From: an uncultured Ruminiclostridium sp.
GTDB lineage: Bacteria > Bacillota > Clostridia > Oscillospirales > Ruminococcaceae
DNA: 64,000 bases
Assembly (NCBI GenBank): GCA_949878745.1
Contig: CATLBH010000005.1
Span: forward strand, 21,765 to 85,764
Direction of reading: 5' to 3'
Below the pieces are notes generated by a model. That model saw nothing but the letters and a program-made list of their open reading frames with translations. It had not been told where the DNA came from and did no database searches. The position numbers were made by a program, and so were the translations under genes. Below are positions 50,192 to 59,251 of the stretch, one piece after another (within the stretch, counting starts at the first letter, position 1; every line of letters starts with the position of its first letter).

Positions 50192-50220
50192 TTGACACTG
50201 AATTCTCAAAGAAGTATAAT
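50192..50220 (+). promoter_or_regulatory. Consensus sigma-70 promoter of second IS3 remnant
   Basis: TTGACA-17 bp-TATAAT, collinear with 45836..45864. Confidence 0.7.
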
Positions 50221-50245
50221 ACAGGTAAAAGGACGATGTAAAAAA

Positions 50246-51090
50246 ATGAGGCAAACAAGAAGTTACGGCAAGGAGTACAAGGTACAGGCGGTAAAGTTGG
50301 AAAAATCGAGGGGAATTAAAGCAGCGGCAGCGGAGCTGAGGATACCCGAGGAACGCTTAGCGGGTGGGTTCACAAGGCGAAAAGCGGGCATATGGATTTG
50401 GGGTTTGGTGAACAAAGACCCGAAACCGCGCTGACGCTCGTCACCGAAAATGAAGAATTGCGGCGGAAGTTAAAGGAGCGCGACAAGGAGATTAGTCGGC
50501 TCAAGGAATTGAATGAGTTTTTGGGGGAAGCATCGGCTTTTTTCGCCGCAAGCCGTCGGAAGTGTGGAAAAGAGAACCTGTCCACATAGGAATTGGCACG
50601 CGTCTTTTCGGCAGATTTTGCCAATGACTGCGTTAAAATTTCTTGACTTGCGACAGCAAGCCGGCGAAATTTTGCCTTGTCCTCGACAAAATCTGCTCGA
50701 AAATCCACGCACCATTCCTATGTGGACAGGTTCTAAAAGTTACCCGGAAATGCACGGTGCAATAATTCATTCAGATCGTGGAAGTCAGTACACAAGCAAA
50801 AAATACCGCTGTGCGATCATGGGCTATGGAATTATTCAAAGCATGAACAGTGTCTGCAGGCGCTGTCACTACAATGCTCGCTGCGAGAGTATGTGGGCGA
50901 GAATGAAGGACGAGATGTTCTATCTGCGCAACCGCAATCCTGAAAATTACACTATGGACGAGTTGAAAACCATCATTTGGCGCTACTTTTTGAGCTATTG
51001 GAATAATAGGCGAATTTGTTCGGCGATTGGCGGTGTGCCACCGCCAGTGAAACGGCGTAATTATTACGCAGCTTTAAACGCGGTTGCACA
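50246..51090 (+). pseudogene. Second IS3-family remnant (orfA frameshifted, orfB mostly deleted)
   Basis: MRQTRSYGKEYKVQAVKLEKSRG.. with a 1-nt deletion near 50350; continues MDLGFGEQ..KELNEFLGEASAFFAASRRK; then M4; then SYPEMHGAIIHSDRGSQYTSKKYRCAIMGYG..FLSYWNNRRICSAIGGVPP. Confidence 0.85.
50574..50733. mobile_element. MITE-like element M4 (160 bp) inside the IS3 remnant
   Basis: GAACCTGTCCACATAGGAATTGG ... CCATTCCTATGTGGACAGGTTC; flanks AGA / TAA (not identical). Confidence 0.8.
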
Positions 51091-51321
51091 ATTTATTTTC
51101 AGACCCCCAAAATCAAGGTTTTTAAGATTATGAAATTTCCCTATCGCAACCGTAGAAAACGTCATGGTTTGCGTCTAAGTTTGATTTGCGGTAGTATCAA
51201 TTTTGAGACTTTGAGTTAGTTTCCGAGGAAGTCTATTCTGCTCGTCTGATCCGCAAATCGTCGCGGCAGCGTTTGCGTTTTCTTTAAGCTGTTTTTTATA
51301 AAATGCTTGGGATTCATTTAA

Positions 51322-51366
51322 GAACCTGTACACAAAAGAATGGTGCGTGGATTTTAGGACAGGTTT
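51322..51366. mobile_element. Internally deleted MITE-like copy M5 (45 bp)
   Basis: TAA|GAACCTGTACACAAAAGAATGGTGCGTGGATTTTAGGACAGGTTT|TAA. Confidence 0.65.
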
Positions 51367-51440
51367 TAAGTGTTTTTTTACTTTATCAACAAGCCAGCCT
51401 TTAATTTCGTGTAAACGATTTTTTTCAACATCGCTATTCC

Positions 51441-52133
51441 TCACTTCGTCAATTTCTCCAACATATCCGGCCTTTTCTTCCCAGTAACCTCCAGCGACTT
51501 TTCGCTTTGCCACTTCTCGATATTCTGATGATGTCCCGAAAGCAGCACCTCCGGAACACTTCTCCCTCTCCATTCCTCCGGTCTTGTATACTGCGGATAC
51601 TCCAATAACCCGTTGTAATGACTTTCTATGGAATAAGCGTCCTCGTTGGGTAATACCCCCTCCTGGAGCCTTGCCACGGCGTCGGCTATTATAAGAGCTG
51701 GAAGTTCCCCCCCCGTAACCACGTAATCACCTACGGAAATTTCCTCCGCCTTAAGCTCGTCAAGCGCTCTCTGGTCAACGCCCTCATAGTGCCCGCAAAG
51801 CAAAATAAGGTGCTCTTCCCCTGCCAGCTCCTTCACAAGCCGCTGATCCAAAGTTTTTCCCTGAGGGGACATATAAATAATACGCGGGGATTCGCTCCCC
51901 GCTTTTTTCTTTATGGCCTGAACGCAATCGTAAACGGGCTGTGCCTGCATCACCATTCCGGTACCCCCGCCGTAGGCCTTATCGTCCACGCGGCGGTGCT
52001 TGTCCAGCGTATAGTCCCTTATGTTGTGGCACTCTATGGTGATAAATCCGCCCCTTCGCCCTCTTCCCACCACGCTTTCGGACAGCACCGCCTCGCACAT
52101 GGCGGGAAAAAGGGTAGCTATGTCTATTCTCAT
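51441..52133 (-). CDS. trmD: tRNA (guanine-N1)-methyltransferase TrmD
   Basis: MRIDIATLFPAMCEAVLSESVVGRG..DYVVTGGELPALIIADAVARLQEGVL. Confidence 0.97.
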   Translation of the reverse strand: MRIDIATLFPAMCEAVLSESVVGRGRRGGFITIECHNIRDYTLDKHRRVDDKAYGGGTGMVMQAQPVYDCVQAIKKKAGSESPRIIYMSPQGKTLDQRLVKELAGEEHLILLCGHYEGVDQRALDELKAEEISVGDYVVTGGELPALIIADAVARLQEGVLPNEDAYSIESHYNGLLEYPQYTRPEEWRGRSVPEVLLSGHHQNIEKWQSEKSLEVTGKKRPDMLEKLTK

Positions 52134-52657
52134 TGCCTTATTTCTTCCTCATTGTCAAACAGTCCTTTTAAAGGACGAATCTCTATTCGTTCATTGTCCG
52201 GGTCAACGCTTATGAGAACCTCCGGTATCGCGGGAAACATCAGCTCTCTTCCGTCTTTGCCCCTGAGAAGATACACGTCGGTGGGACCGTTCTGCATTAT
52301 TTCCTTTACCTCGCCGTAAAGCTCCTTAGTGTCGGCGTCGTAAACGGGGAGTCCCAAGATGTCGGCGATAAACCAGGTATCGTCGGGCAGCTCCGCTTCC
52401 TCCCTATCAAGATAAAGAACACTTCCCACAAGAGGCTGCGCCTTTTCTACCGTGTCAGTGCCTTCTATTTTCATTTTGCACATATCGTTAGCTATGGGAT
52501 AAGCGCTTATTACTTTTACGGGTTTGTGCTCCTTCCCCATATACAGGTCAAAATCGGTGAGCATTTCGCAGCTGTCGCAAAGAACCTGCGCCCGCATTTC
52601 CCCTTTCAGTCCCACCGTTTTGGTTATCCTTGCCGCTTCAAGATAACGTTTTTTCAT
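52130..52657 (-). CDS. rimM: 16S rRNA processing protein RimM
   Basis: YLEAARITKTVGLKGEMRAQVLCDS..LLRGKDGRELMFPAIPEVLISVDPDNERIEIRPLKGL; overlaps trmD by 4 nt. Confidence 0.95.
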   Translation of the reverse strand: MKKRYLEAARITKTVGLKGEMRAQVLCDSCEMLTDFDLYMGKEHKPVKVISAYPIANDMCKMKIEGTDTVEKAQPLVGSVLYLDREEAELPDDTWFIADILGLPVYDADTKELYGEVKEIMQNGPTDVYLLRGKDGRELMFPAIPEVLISVDPDNERIEIRPLKGLFDNEEEIRQ

Positions 52658-52685
52658 TTTGTCCGCCTTTCCGCTTAAGGTGAAT

Positions 52686-53645
52686 TTATTTGCTTATATG
52701 CTTATCTATATCCGTTACTGATAAACGGAATTTCAGCACCTTTTCCGTCCACTGCAAAATATCCTCGTAAACCTCCTGCCTGTTGATCTCGTTGATAAGC
52801 TCGTGCCGCGCGTCAATGTACATTCTGACGGTAACGTTCTTCATTCCCGCCTTTTTGAGTCTTCCGTACACTTTTCTTACGCCCTTTCCGAAATCGCCTA
52901 TGGGATCCTCTTCGCCACTCATCAGCATAACGGGCAGATCTTTGGGGAGCGAATACGACCATTCTCTTTTGGAAACCTCGGACAACAGTCTTACCAAATC
53001 GCGGTAGGCTCCAGAGGTGAAGGCGAAATTCCCCAAAGGATCGGTTTTATAATACTCGATTTTTTCCTTGTCGCGGGTTATCCAGTCCAATTCGCTGCTC
53101 TTGTCGCTGACCCGTCTTGTGAGAAAATGGTAGAACATCCATTGACCCTGATCCAAATGCGTCTTTGTCCCCGTGACGTTTTCCAAAAGCCTAACGGCGG
53201 CTCCCGCCGCTCCGTCTGGCACCCCGCTGCCCGTTCCCATATAAAGAGCCGCGCTTACGGATTCCGGATACCATGAAGTATAGAGCCTGGCAATAAAGCT
53301 TCCCATACTGTGCCCGAAAAGAATGACGGGGGTATCGGGGTATTTTTCTTTTATAATATCCGTCATTCTCTTTTCGTCCCGCACCAGAAAGCGCCAGCCG
53401 TTGTATTCCGAGAAAAAGCCCTTGTCCTCTTCGGTAACGGCGGTGCGCCCGTGTCCTAAATGATCGTCTCCCGCCACCGCGTAGCCGTTATTGGACATAA
53501 AACCCGAAAACTCGGCGTAACGGCCGAAGTATTCGCACATTCCGTGAACCACCTGTATAACTGCCTTGGGCTTTTCACCGCCCGTTGGTTCTATTATTTC
53601 ATAATGTATCTGTTTGGTTCCTTCCGAGGATAAGAAGTTAGGCAT
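52686..53645 (-). CDS. Alpha/beta hydrolase (monoacylglycerol lipase-like)
   Basis: VIQVVHGMCEYFGRYAEFSGFMSNNGYAVAGDDHLGHGRT..VILFGHSMGSFIARLY (GHSMG nucleophile elbow). Confidence 0.9.
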   Translation of the reverse strand: MPNFLSSEGTKQIHYEIIEPTGGEKPKAVIQVVHGMCEYFGRYAEFSGFMSNNGYAVAGDDHLGHGRTAVTEEDKGFFSEYNGWRFLVRDEKRMTDIIKEKYPDTPVILFGHSMGSFIARLYTSWYPESVSAALYMGTGSGVPDGAAGAAVRLLENVTGTKTHLDQGQWMFYHFLTRRVSDKSSELDWITRDKEKIEYYKTDPLGNFAFTSGAYRDLVRLLSEVSKREWSYSLPKDLPVMLMSGEEDPIGDFGKGVRKVYGRLKKAGMKNVTVRMYIDARHELINEINRQEVYEDILQWTEKVLKFRLSVTDIDKHISK

Positions 53646-54084
53646 GTTTTTTCTCCTTTCTTACGTTTCCGTTTGCGTTTCCGCTTATCTCGCTATAGCT
53701 CTTGTCTATAAATTCAAAAACGGTGTCCGTATCTACCGTACCGTCCAGCAGAATTGTGAGCCGGTTGTTTTTGTTCATATGATATCCGTGAAAAAAGCCG
53801 TCGGAGCGCGTCATAAAGTCTACTAACAGCGGCTCGCACTTGACGTTGAGTATAAATACACCGTCATAGCTTTCAAGTCCCAACTTGCTTTTGGAAACCT
53901 TCATCACAACCGCGTACAATTTACCGTTTCTGTGTCTTATACTAATCTTTGGTCAGATTATAGACAAAAAATGTTGACCAAAGATTAGTATTAAAACTGC
54001 GCTTTCCGGAGAATTTTCCCACAGATATTCGGGAGCGGTGCCGAATTGGGTTTTTACGTAGTCGAAAACAAGGTCTTTAAACAT
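53638..54084 (-). pseudogene. MmcQ/YjbR family protein interrupted by a 51 bp palindromic element
   Basis: MFKDLVFDYVKTQFGTAPEYLWENSPESAVL | insertion with TGA | RHRNGKLYAVVMKVSKSKLGLESYDGVFILNVKCEPLLVDFMTRSDGFFHGYHMNKNNRLTILLDGTV. Confidence 0.88.
53940..53990. mobile_element. 51 bp single-stem palindromic element (copy D), TSD TTA
   Basis: TACTAATCTTTGGTCA-gattatagacaaaaaatgt-TGACCAAAGATTAGTA flanked by TTA (53937-53939) and TTA (53991-53993). Confidence 0.88.
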
Positions 54085-54088
54085 ATCC

Positions 54089-54970
54089 CTATTCCTCCTC
54101 AATCCCCAGCCTCTCCAGAATAGTGGTCTTTGAGCTGTCCGAAAGTACGAAAATGCCGTCCGCCGTATCTCCGTAGGGGATATAGTACTGTCCGGGGTTA
54201 TTGCTCTCGGTGCTGGTGAACAGAAAAGCCTGCTGTCTTTTTGTATAATCCTCAAGGGTAAGGTCGGTGTCGGCGGTGTTTATCAGTTTTGTGTAATAGC
54301 TTTGTATAACCGTCGCCGCAAGGCCCCTCAGATTGCTGTTGACCACGGAAACCGCGGTGGAGCCGCCCACCTGGCTCTGATAATCCTCGCCGTAGGAGGG
54401 ATTGTCATAGTTTAAGTACACGTAAAGGTCGTTGCCGTTCATGGAATGCATTCCCGTTTCAAACAAAATGCTGCCGTCGGGGTTTATAACATCGTAGGCG
54501 CAGTTTATATTTACCTTTCCTATGGCGTCCGTCATGGAAACGAAGCTTTCGCGGTCAAGCTTAACATATCTGTCGCATTTTACGCCCACCGCACCCTCGA
54601 TGGCGTAAAGCACCGACTGAATTCCCCCCTCGGAATAAAATTCGTCAAGGGTCTTTTGATTATATCCCACCTGTCCTCTTAAATCCGCTCGGATAGGTAT
54701 ACAAATTACCGCTTCCTCCGCGGGCTGATAGCTCACTATCATATATCTTGTGGGGTTGGCCGCTTTTTCGTTGGAGAGCATAAACAAAACCGTGATATTG
54801 TTTGAAGCGTCCGGCACGTCGCTGGTTATCCCGCTTCGGTTTATCTCCCCCTTGGGCACGAAAATGGAATCCCAGATAAGGGAAAGCCCCATCGCCGCAA
54901 GGACGGCCGTCAATATAAAGGTTATAGCATAAATATACCAATTGCTTTTTCTTCTCTTTCTTACCGCCAT
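54089..54970 (-). CDS. LCP (LytR-CpsA-Psr)-like membrane protein, divergent
   Basis: N-terminal TM; GGIQSVLYAIEGAVGVKCDRYVKLDRESFVSMTDAIGKVNI resembles the LCP core. Confidence 0.7.
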   Translation of the reverse strand: MAVRKRRKSNWYIYAITFILTAVLAAMGLSLIWDSIFVPKGEINRSGITSDVPDASNNITVLFMLSNEKAANPTRYMIVSYQPAEEAVICIPIRADLRGQVGYNQKTLDEFYSEGGIQSVLYAIEGAVGVKCDRYVKLDRESFVSMTDAIGKVNINCAYDVINPDGSILFETGMHSMNGNDLYVYLNYDNPSYGEDYQSQVGGSTAVSVVNSNLRGLAATVIQSYYTKLINTADTDLTLEDYTKRQQAFLFTSTESNNPGQYYIPYGDTADGIFVLSDSSKTTILERLGIEEE

Positions 54971-55033
54971 CTTAAATTGCCTCTCCTTTTGGACTTGTAA
55001 TTTTAAGGGAATTGATGTATAATTGATATTTAG

Positions 55034-55195
55034 GGAACCGCTGATTAAATCGGTGTGTGCATATTGCGCGGCAGATTTTTCGTCAGATTATACAAATTCG
55101 ACGCAGGCGGGCTAGCGCCCGTCAAGGAGAAGTTGTGCAATCTGACGGAAAATATGCAAGCAAGATGTGCGCATCCGATTTAATCAGTGGTTCCT
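55034..55195. mobile_element. MITE-like element M6 (162 bp, TIR GGAACCGCTGATTAAATCGG, TSD TTAG)
   Basis: GGAACCGCTGATTAAATCGGTGTGTGC ... GCGCATCCGATTTAATCAGTGGTTCC flanked by TTAG on both sides. Confidence 0.85.
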
Positions 55196-55318
55196 TAGAA
55201 CCTGAAAAATAACAGGCGCAGCAGGAATAATTTTCAAGACTATACGATATTATTTTACCACATATTTAAAAGAAATACAAGTCAAATGCTAAAATATACG
55301 GAAGGAAAACACGAAAAA

Positions 55319-56491
55319 ATGAACAAGGGTATAAATCTTAAAATAAACGAAGACAAAGCCTTTGACCGACGCTGTTGGGCGGAGATCGATCTTGACAGGC
55401 TGGGTTTTAATCTTGACAGCATAAAAAGACAATGTCCCGACAAAGAGCCCATTATGGTGGTTAAGGCCAACGCCTACGGCCATTCCGACGTGATCTGCGT
55501 TAAGGAATACTATCGGCTGGGCGAAAGGCGTTTTGCCGTTTCAAACCTTCACGAGGCGGAGAGACTAAGAAAGATAATTGGAGACGAAAGCTGCTTTTTA
55601 CTGGTTTTCGGATACATAGAGGAAAGCCGTTTCGAAGATATTTTAAAGCTTAATCTTACCGTTTCCTTGGGCAGCGTGGAGTTCGCCCATAGGCTCAGCG
55701 GGTTCGCCGAAAAAAAGGGGGTAAGGATAAAGGCGAATATTGCCGTGGATACTGGAATGTCGAGAGTGGGAGTGCGCACGGCAGAGGAGATAGAGGACAT
55801 AATGAAGCTGGGCGGGCTTGAGGTGACGGGCTTTTATTTTCACTTTGCCGTGGCGGATATGCCGGAAGAGGAGCACAAGAGGTTTACACAAAATCAGTAT
55901 GACAAATTCCTTTCTCTTACCGAAAAATACAATCTTCCCTTTCATTGTCTCAACAGCGGGGGGATAGCCTTTTATCCTGGGCTCGGCGGCGAAATGATGA
56001 GGCCGGGGCTGATTTTATTCGGCGTGAGCGCAAATCCGAATGTGGAGAGCGCTTTGGAATTAAAGCAGGTGATGACTCTGAAAAGCGTAATCGATCAGAT
56101 AAAGATTATACCCAAAGGCACCGACATAGGCTACGGAAGAACCTATACCGCCGATAGGGATCAAATTATCGCTTTGGTGCCCGTAGGATACGCGGACGGG
56201 TATTCGAGAAAGCTGTCCAACAAGGGTATCGTGGAGGTTAACGGAGTTCTTTGCCCCGTTAGGGGAAGAATTTGTATGGATCAGATGATGGTCGACGTCA
56301 CGGAGGCGGGCGCCAAAGTAGGCGACGAAGTGGTGCTTTTCGGGGACAGATTCAAAGAGACCTCTCTGGATTACGCGGCGGGGCTTATAGGGGAAACCAT
56401 TACGCATGAGCTTATCTGCGGGGTCTCGGCAAGGGTGCCGAGGGTGGCGGTAAGAAACGGTGAGGTGGTTGAAGTGGTTTGCGAAAGATGA
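55319..56491 (+). CDS. alr: Alanine racemase
   Basis: RRCWAEIDLDRLGFNLDSIKRQC..PIMVVKANAYGHSDV PLP site; VDTGMSRVGVR; GYADGYSRKLSNKG. Confidence 0.96.
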   Translation: MNKGINLKINEDKAFDRRCWAEIDLDRLGFNLDSIKRQCPDKEPIMVVKANAYGHSDVICVKEYYRLGERRFAVSNLHEAERLRKIIGDESCFLLVFGYIEESRFEDILKLNLTVSLGSVEFAHRLSGFAEKKGVRIKANIAVDTGMSRVGVRTAEEIEDIMKLGGLEVTGFYFHFAVADMPEEEHKRFTQNQYDKFLSLTEKYNLPFHCLNSGGIAFYPGLGGEMMRPGLILFGVSANPNVESALELKQVMTLKSVIDQIKIIPKGTDIGYGRTYTADRDQIIALVPVGYADGYSRKLSNKGIVEVNGVLCPVRGRICMDQMMVDVTEAGAKVGDEVVLFGDRFKETSLDYAAGLIGETITHELICGVSARVPRVAVRNGEVVEVVCER

Positions 56492-56637
56492 CTTTTTGTT
56501 TATTCTGCACTAAAATTATTTTTAAATTTGTTACATAATGGGTTGACTTTTAACTTAATAAAGATTATAATTTTTTCATAGGCAAACTATTCATTTATGC
56601 CTAAATTTACGACCCAACAAATGAGGAGGAAGAATTT

Positions 56638-57396
56638 ATGAATTTTAAAAAGACTATTGCCACGGCCGCCGTTTCCGCTTTGGCAGTAACCGCTTTCGCA
56701 GTAAGCGCAAGCGCCGAGACCGCCGGCCTTATTTACCAGACCAACGCGTGGACTTTCCGCAACAATATCACTCAGAGCCAGGCTAAATGGTGGGATCCCG
56801 ATTTCGGCGACGCGATGGAGTATGAAACATGGATCGTAAACGACGTGGAGATTACCGCTGACGGTACATATACCGTTTCTTTTGAAAAGAACGTTATGGA
56901 AGACTGCAAGGACGGTCCCGAGCAGTTCTGGAACTTCCTTAAGCTTCAGACAAACATTTCCAAGGAAGCATATCCCAACGTACAGATCACCATCGACAGT
57001 CTCAAGATCGACGGCAAGGAGATCGAGGCGGCCAAGAGCGCCAAGCAGAGCAACGACAAGGTGCTTTCCGACGATCACTCCGACATTCCCACCGTCAATA
57101 CCGTAAACGACGGCTATCTTGTAGGCTTCTACAATGCATGGAACGCCGAAGAAACCGTTATCGCCTCCGAGGATTTCGGCGGCAAGGTTGAGTGCACATT
57201 CACTATTACCGGCTTTAAGTCCGGCGATTCCGCCGCTCCCGCCGAGGAAGCTACACAGGCTCCCGCAGGCAACGCCAACACAGGCGCCGCTGCCGATAAG
57301 AACAACGCGGATACCGGTGTTGAAGGCGTAGCCGCCGTTGCGGGCATCGCTATCATTGCCGCCGGCGCTATCGTTATTGCCAAGAAGAGAAAGTAA
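56638..57396 (+). CDS. Secreted, probably wall-anchored protein
   Basis: Signal peptide MNFKKTIATAAVSALAVTAFAVSASA; C-terminus NADTGVEGVAAVAGIAIIAAGAIVIAKKRK (sorting-signal-like motif, TM, positive tail). Confidence 0.8.
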   Translation: MNFKKTIATAAVSALAVTAFAVSASAETAGLIYQTNAWTFRNNITQSQAKWWDPDFGDAMEYETWIVNDVEITADGTYTVSFEKNVMEDCKDGPEQFWNFLKLQTNISKEAYPNVQITIDSLKIDGKEIEAAKSAKQSNDKVLSDDHSDIPTVNTVNDGYLVGFYNAWNAEETVIASEDFGGKVECTFTITGFKSGDSAAPAEEATQAPAGNANTGAAADKNNADTGVEGVAAVAGIAIIAAGAIVIAKKRK

Positions 57397-57483
57397 TAAA
57401 GGCTGAAAATACGTGTTCGTTTAAAAAATCCCCTACCGGGTTTGCGTGGTATCGCTAACGAAGAATTAAGATTTATGTACCAC

Positions 57484-57514
57484 CCGCAAGGAATGACCTT
57501 GCGGGATTGGTGTT
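57484..57514 (+). terminator. Rho-independent terminator
   Basis: CCCGCAAGG-AATGA-CCTTGCGGGattggtgttttt. Confidence 0.7.
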
Positions 57515-57515
57515 T

Positions 57516-59150
57516 TTATGCGGATTTCCCGAGTTCTTCCGCCATGAATGCCTTATCGCATTCAAATGTGTAATGGATTACAATCGTATTCCCGCAGGTT
57601 CGCGAATACTTTTCGGGCTTCTCGAACACTTCAATCCTGCGGATAAACACTCGCAGCAGCTCGGCTGTAAGCTTTGGCATTTCAATGTATTCCCGCGCTT
57701 GCTCTATGAATTTCCGGATATATTGCTCCTGCAGGTCAAGCTCGGCTGCTTTTCTTTCAAGTTCGGCAAGCTTTTCATGAAGTTCGTTCTGCTCGGATTC
57801 ATATCCTGCCGCGAGACTGTCATAGCGTTCGGGAGTAATTCTGCCGATTGCTCTGTCCTCACATAAACAGCGGATCGTGTTGTCGATCTGAGTGATTCGG
57901 GTTTCGATCTGCTTACGTTCTTGCTCGGCGGACCTGCCGAATTTCTTTGCCTCGATTATTCCGTTTTGCGCTGCCATTTCATAGAATTCCTCGGCATTTT
58001 CTCTTGCATAAGCAGTCATCTCCTTGAGGTTTTCAAGAACGATTCTGTCGAGAACACTCTCGCGAATGTAGTGTGAGGTGCAGTCTGTCGTTCTTCTTTG
58101 GTAGCCGCCGCACATAAAATTGTTTTTTGCGGAGTCAATGTTTTTTCCGCGGTGCAGATAGAGCCTTGAGCCGCACTCCCCGCAGTACAGAATGCCCGCG
58201 TATTTGTCGATTTCGCCCTGCTTGTCGGGGCGTTTTCTTCCCTCAAAGTGCTTTTGAACAAGGTCGAAGGTTTTTCGGTCTATGATTGCCTCGTGGGTGT
58301 CGGGAAATATCAAGATATTCTCCGGTGCGTTCTTAATACGCTTTTTCAGCTTGTTGGATTTTGAGAACGTCTTGAAATTGACCGTGTCGCCGCAGTATAC
58401 TTGATTGGAAAGCATTTTTCGAACCGTTGTCTGCGCCCAATGATAAGGTCTGCTCATATCGGGATTTGCGGAGCGGTTTCCGTCGCGCTGAAACGCATAA
58501 ACTCCGGGCGATACGATTTTGTCGGCGGTAAGCCTGTCGCAGATTTTCATAATTCCGAGCCCGCTTGCGTAGGCTTCAAAAATTCGTCTGACGATCGGAG
58601 CGGTTTCGGGATTGGGAACGATCTGTTTCGGATTGGCGGGGTCTTTCATATATCCGTATGGAATTGCGGTACCGACGCGCTCTCCGCGTTCGCCTTTCGC
58701 CCGCTGAACCGCACGGATTTTCTTGCTCGTATCGCGGGCATATAAATCGTTGAAGTAATTTTTTATCCCCGCAAAATCATTCACACCGTTGATCGAATCC
58801 ACTCCATCGTTGACGGCAATGAACCTTACATCATACTGCGGGAACGTAATTTCCATGAGCAGACCCGTCTGAAGATAGTCCCTTCCAAGACGTGACTGGT
58901 CTTTCACAATCACGGTCGAAATGCGCTCGTTTTCAACGTCGTTCATCATCTCCTTGTAAGCAGGACGCTCAGTGTTTGCTCCCGAATAGCCGTCGTCAAC
59001 ATAAAACTTGCAGTTCAGAAACCCATGTTCGTCAGCATATTTTTGGAGAATCAGCTTTTGATTCTCTATGGACAAGCTCTCACCCTCACGCATATCCTCC
59101 TGCGAAAGCCGGCAGTAGAGCGCCGTAATTTTTTGGTTTGTGTACTCATA
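57516..59150 (-). CDS. Large serine recombinase of an integrative element (N-terminus apparently frameshifted)
   Basis: ITALYCRLSQEDMREGESLSIENQKLILQKYADEHGF..VKDQSRLGRDYLQTG..zinc-ribbon CGECGSRLYLHRGKN..C. ORF track starts at 59093, but the resolvase N-terminus (YCRLSQED) is encoded upstream. Confidence 0.88.
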   Translation of the reverse strand, partial: YEYTNQKITALYCRLSQEDMREGESLSIENQKLILQKYADEHGFLNCKFYVDDGYSGANTERPAYKEMMNDVENERISTVIVKDQSRLGRDYLQTGLLMEITFPQYDVRFIAVNDGVDSINGVNDFAGIKNYFNDLYARDTSKKIRAVQRAKGERGERVGTAIPYGYMKDPANPKQIVPNPETAPIVRRIFEAYASGLGIMKICDRLTADKIVSPGVYAFQRDGNRSANPDMSRPYHWAQTTVRKMLSNQVYCGDTVNFKTFSKSNKLKKRIKNAPENILIFPDTHEAIIDRKTFDLVQKHFEGRKRPDKQGEIDKYAGILYCGECGSRLYLHRGKNIDSAKNNFMCGGYQRRTTDCTSHYIRESVLDRIVLENLKEMTAYARENAEEFYEMAAQNGIIEAKKFGRSAEQERKQIETRITQIDNTIRCLCEDRAIGRITPERYDSLAAGYESEQNELHEKLAELERKAAELDLQEQYIRKFIEQAREYIEMPKLTAELLRVFIRRIEVFEKPEKYSRTCGNTIVIHYTFECDKAFMAEELGKSA

Positions 59151-59251
59151 AGTACTCCTTTCCGAGCCGCTTAGTCAGCTCTGTACAATCAAACCGAATA
59201 GGATTTCACAGACATTATACCACTATTCGGTTTGAAAGTCCAGTGGTTTTT

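Noticed and set aside
55196-55215. TTAGAACCTG next to M6 as another GAACCTG-family MITE end
   Set aside because: Only about 10 nt match and no partner end was found nearby; could be chance.
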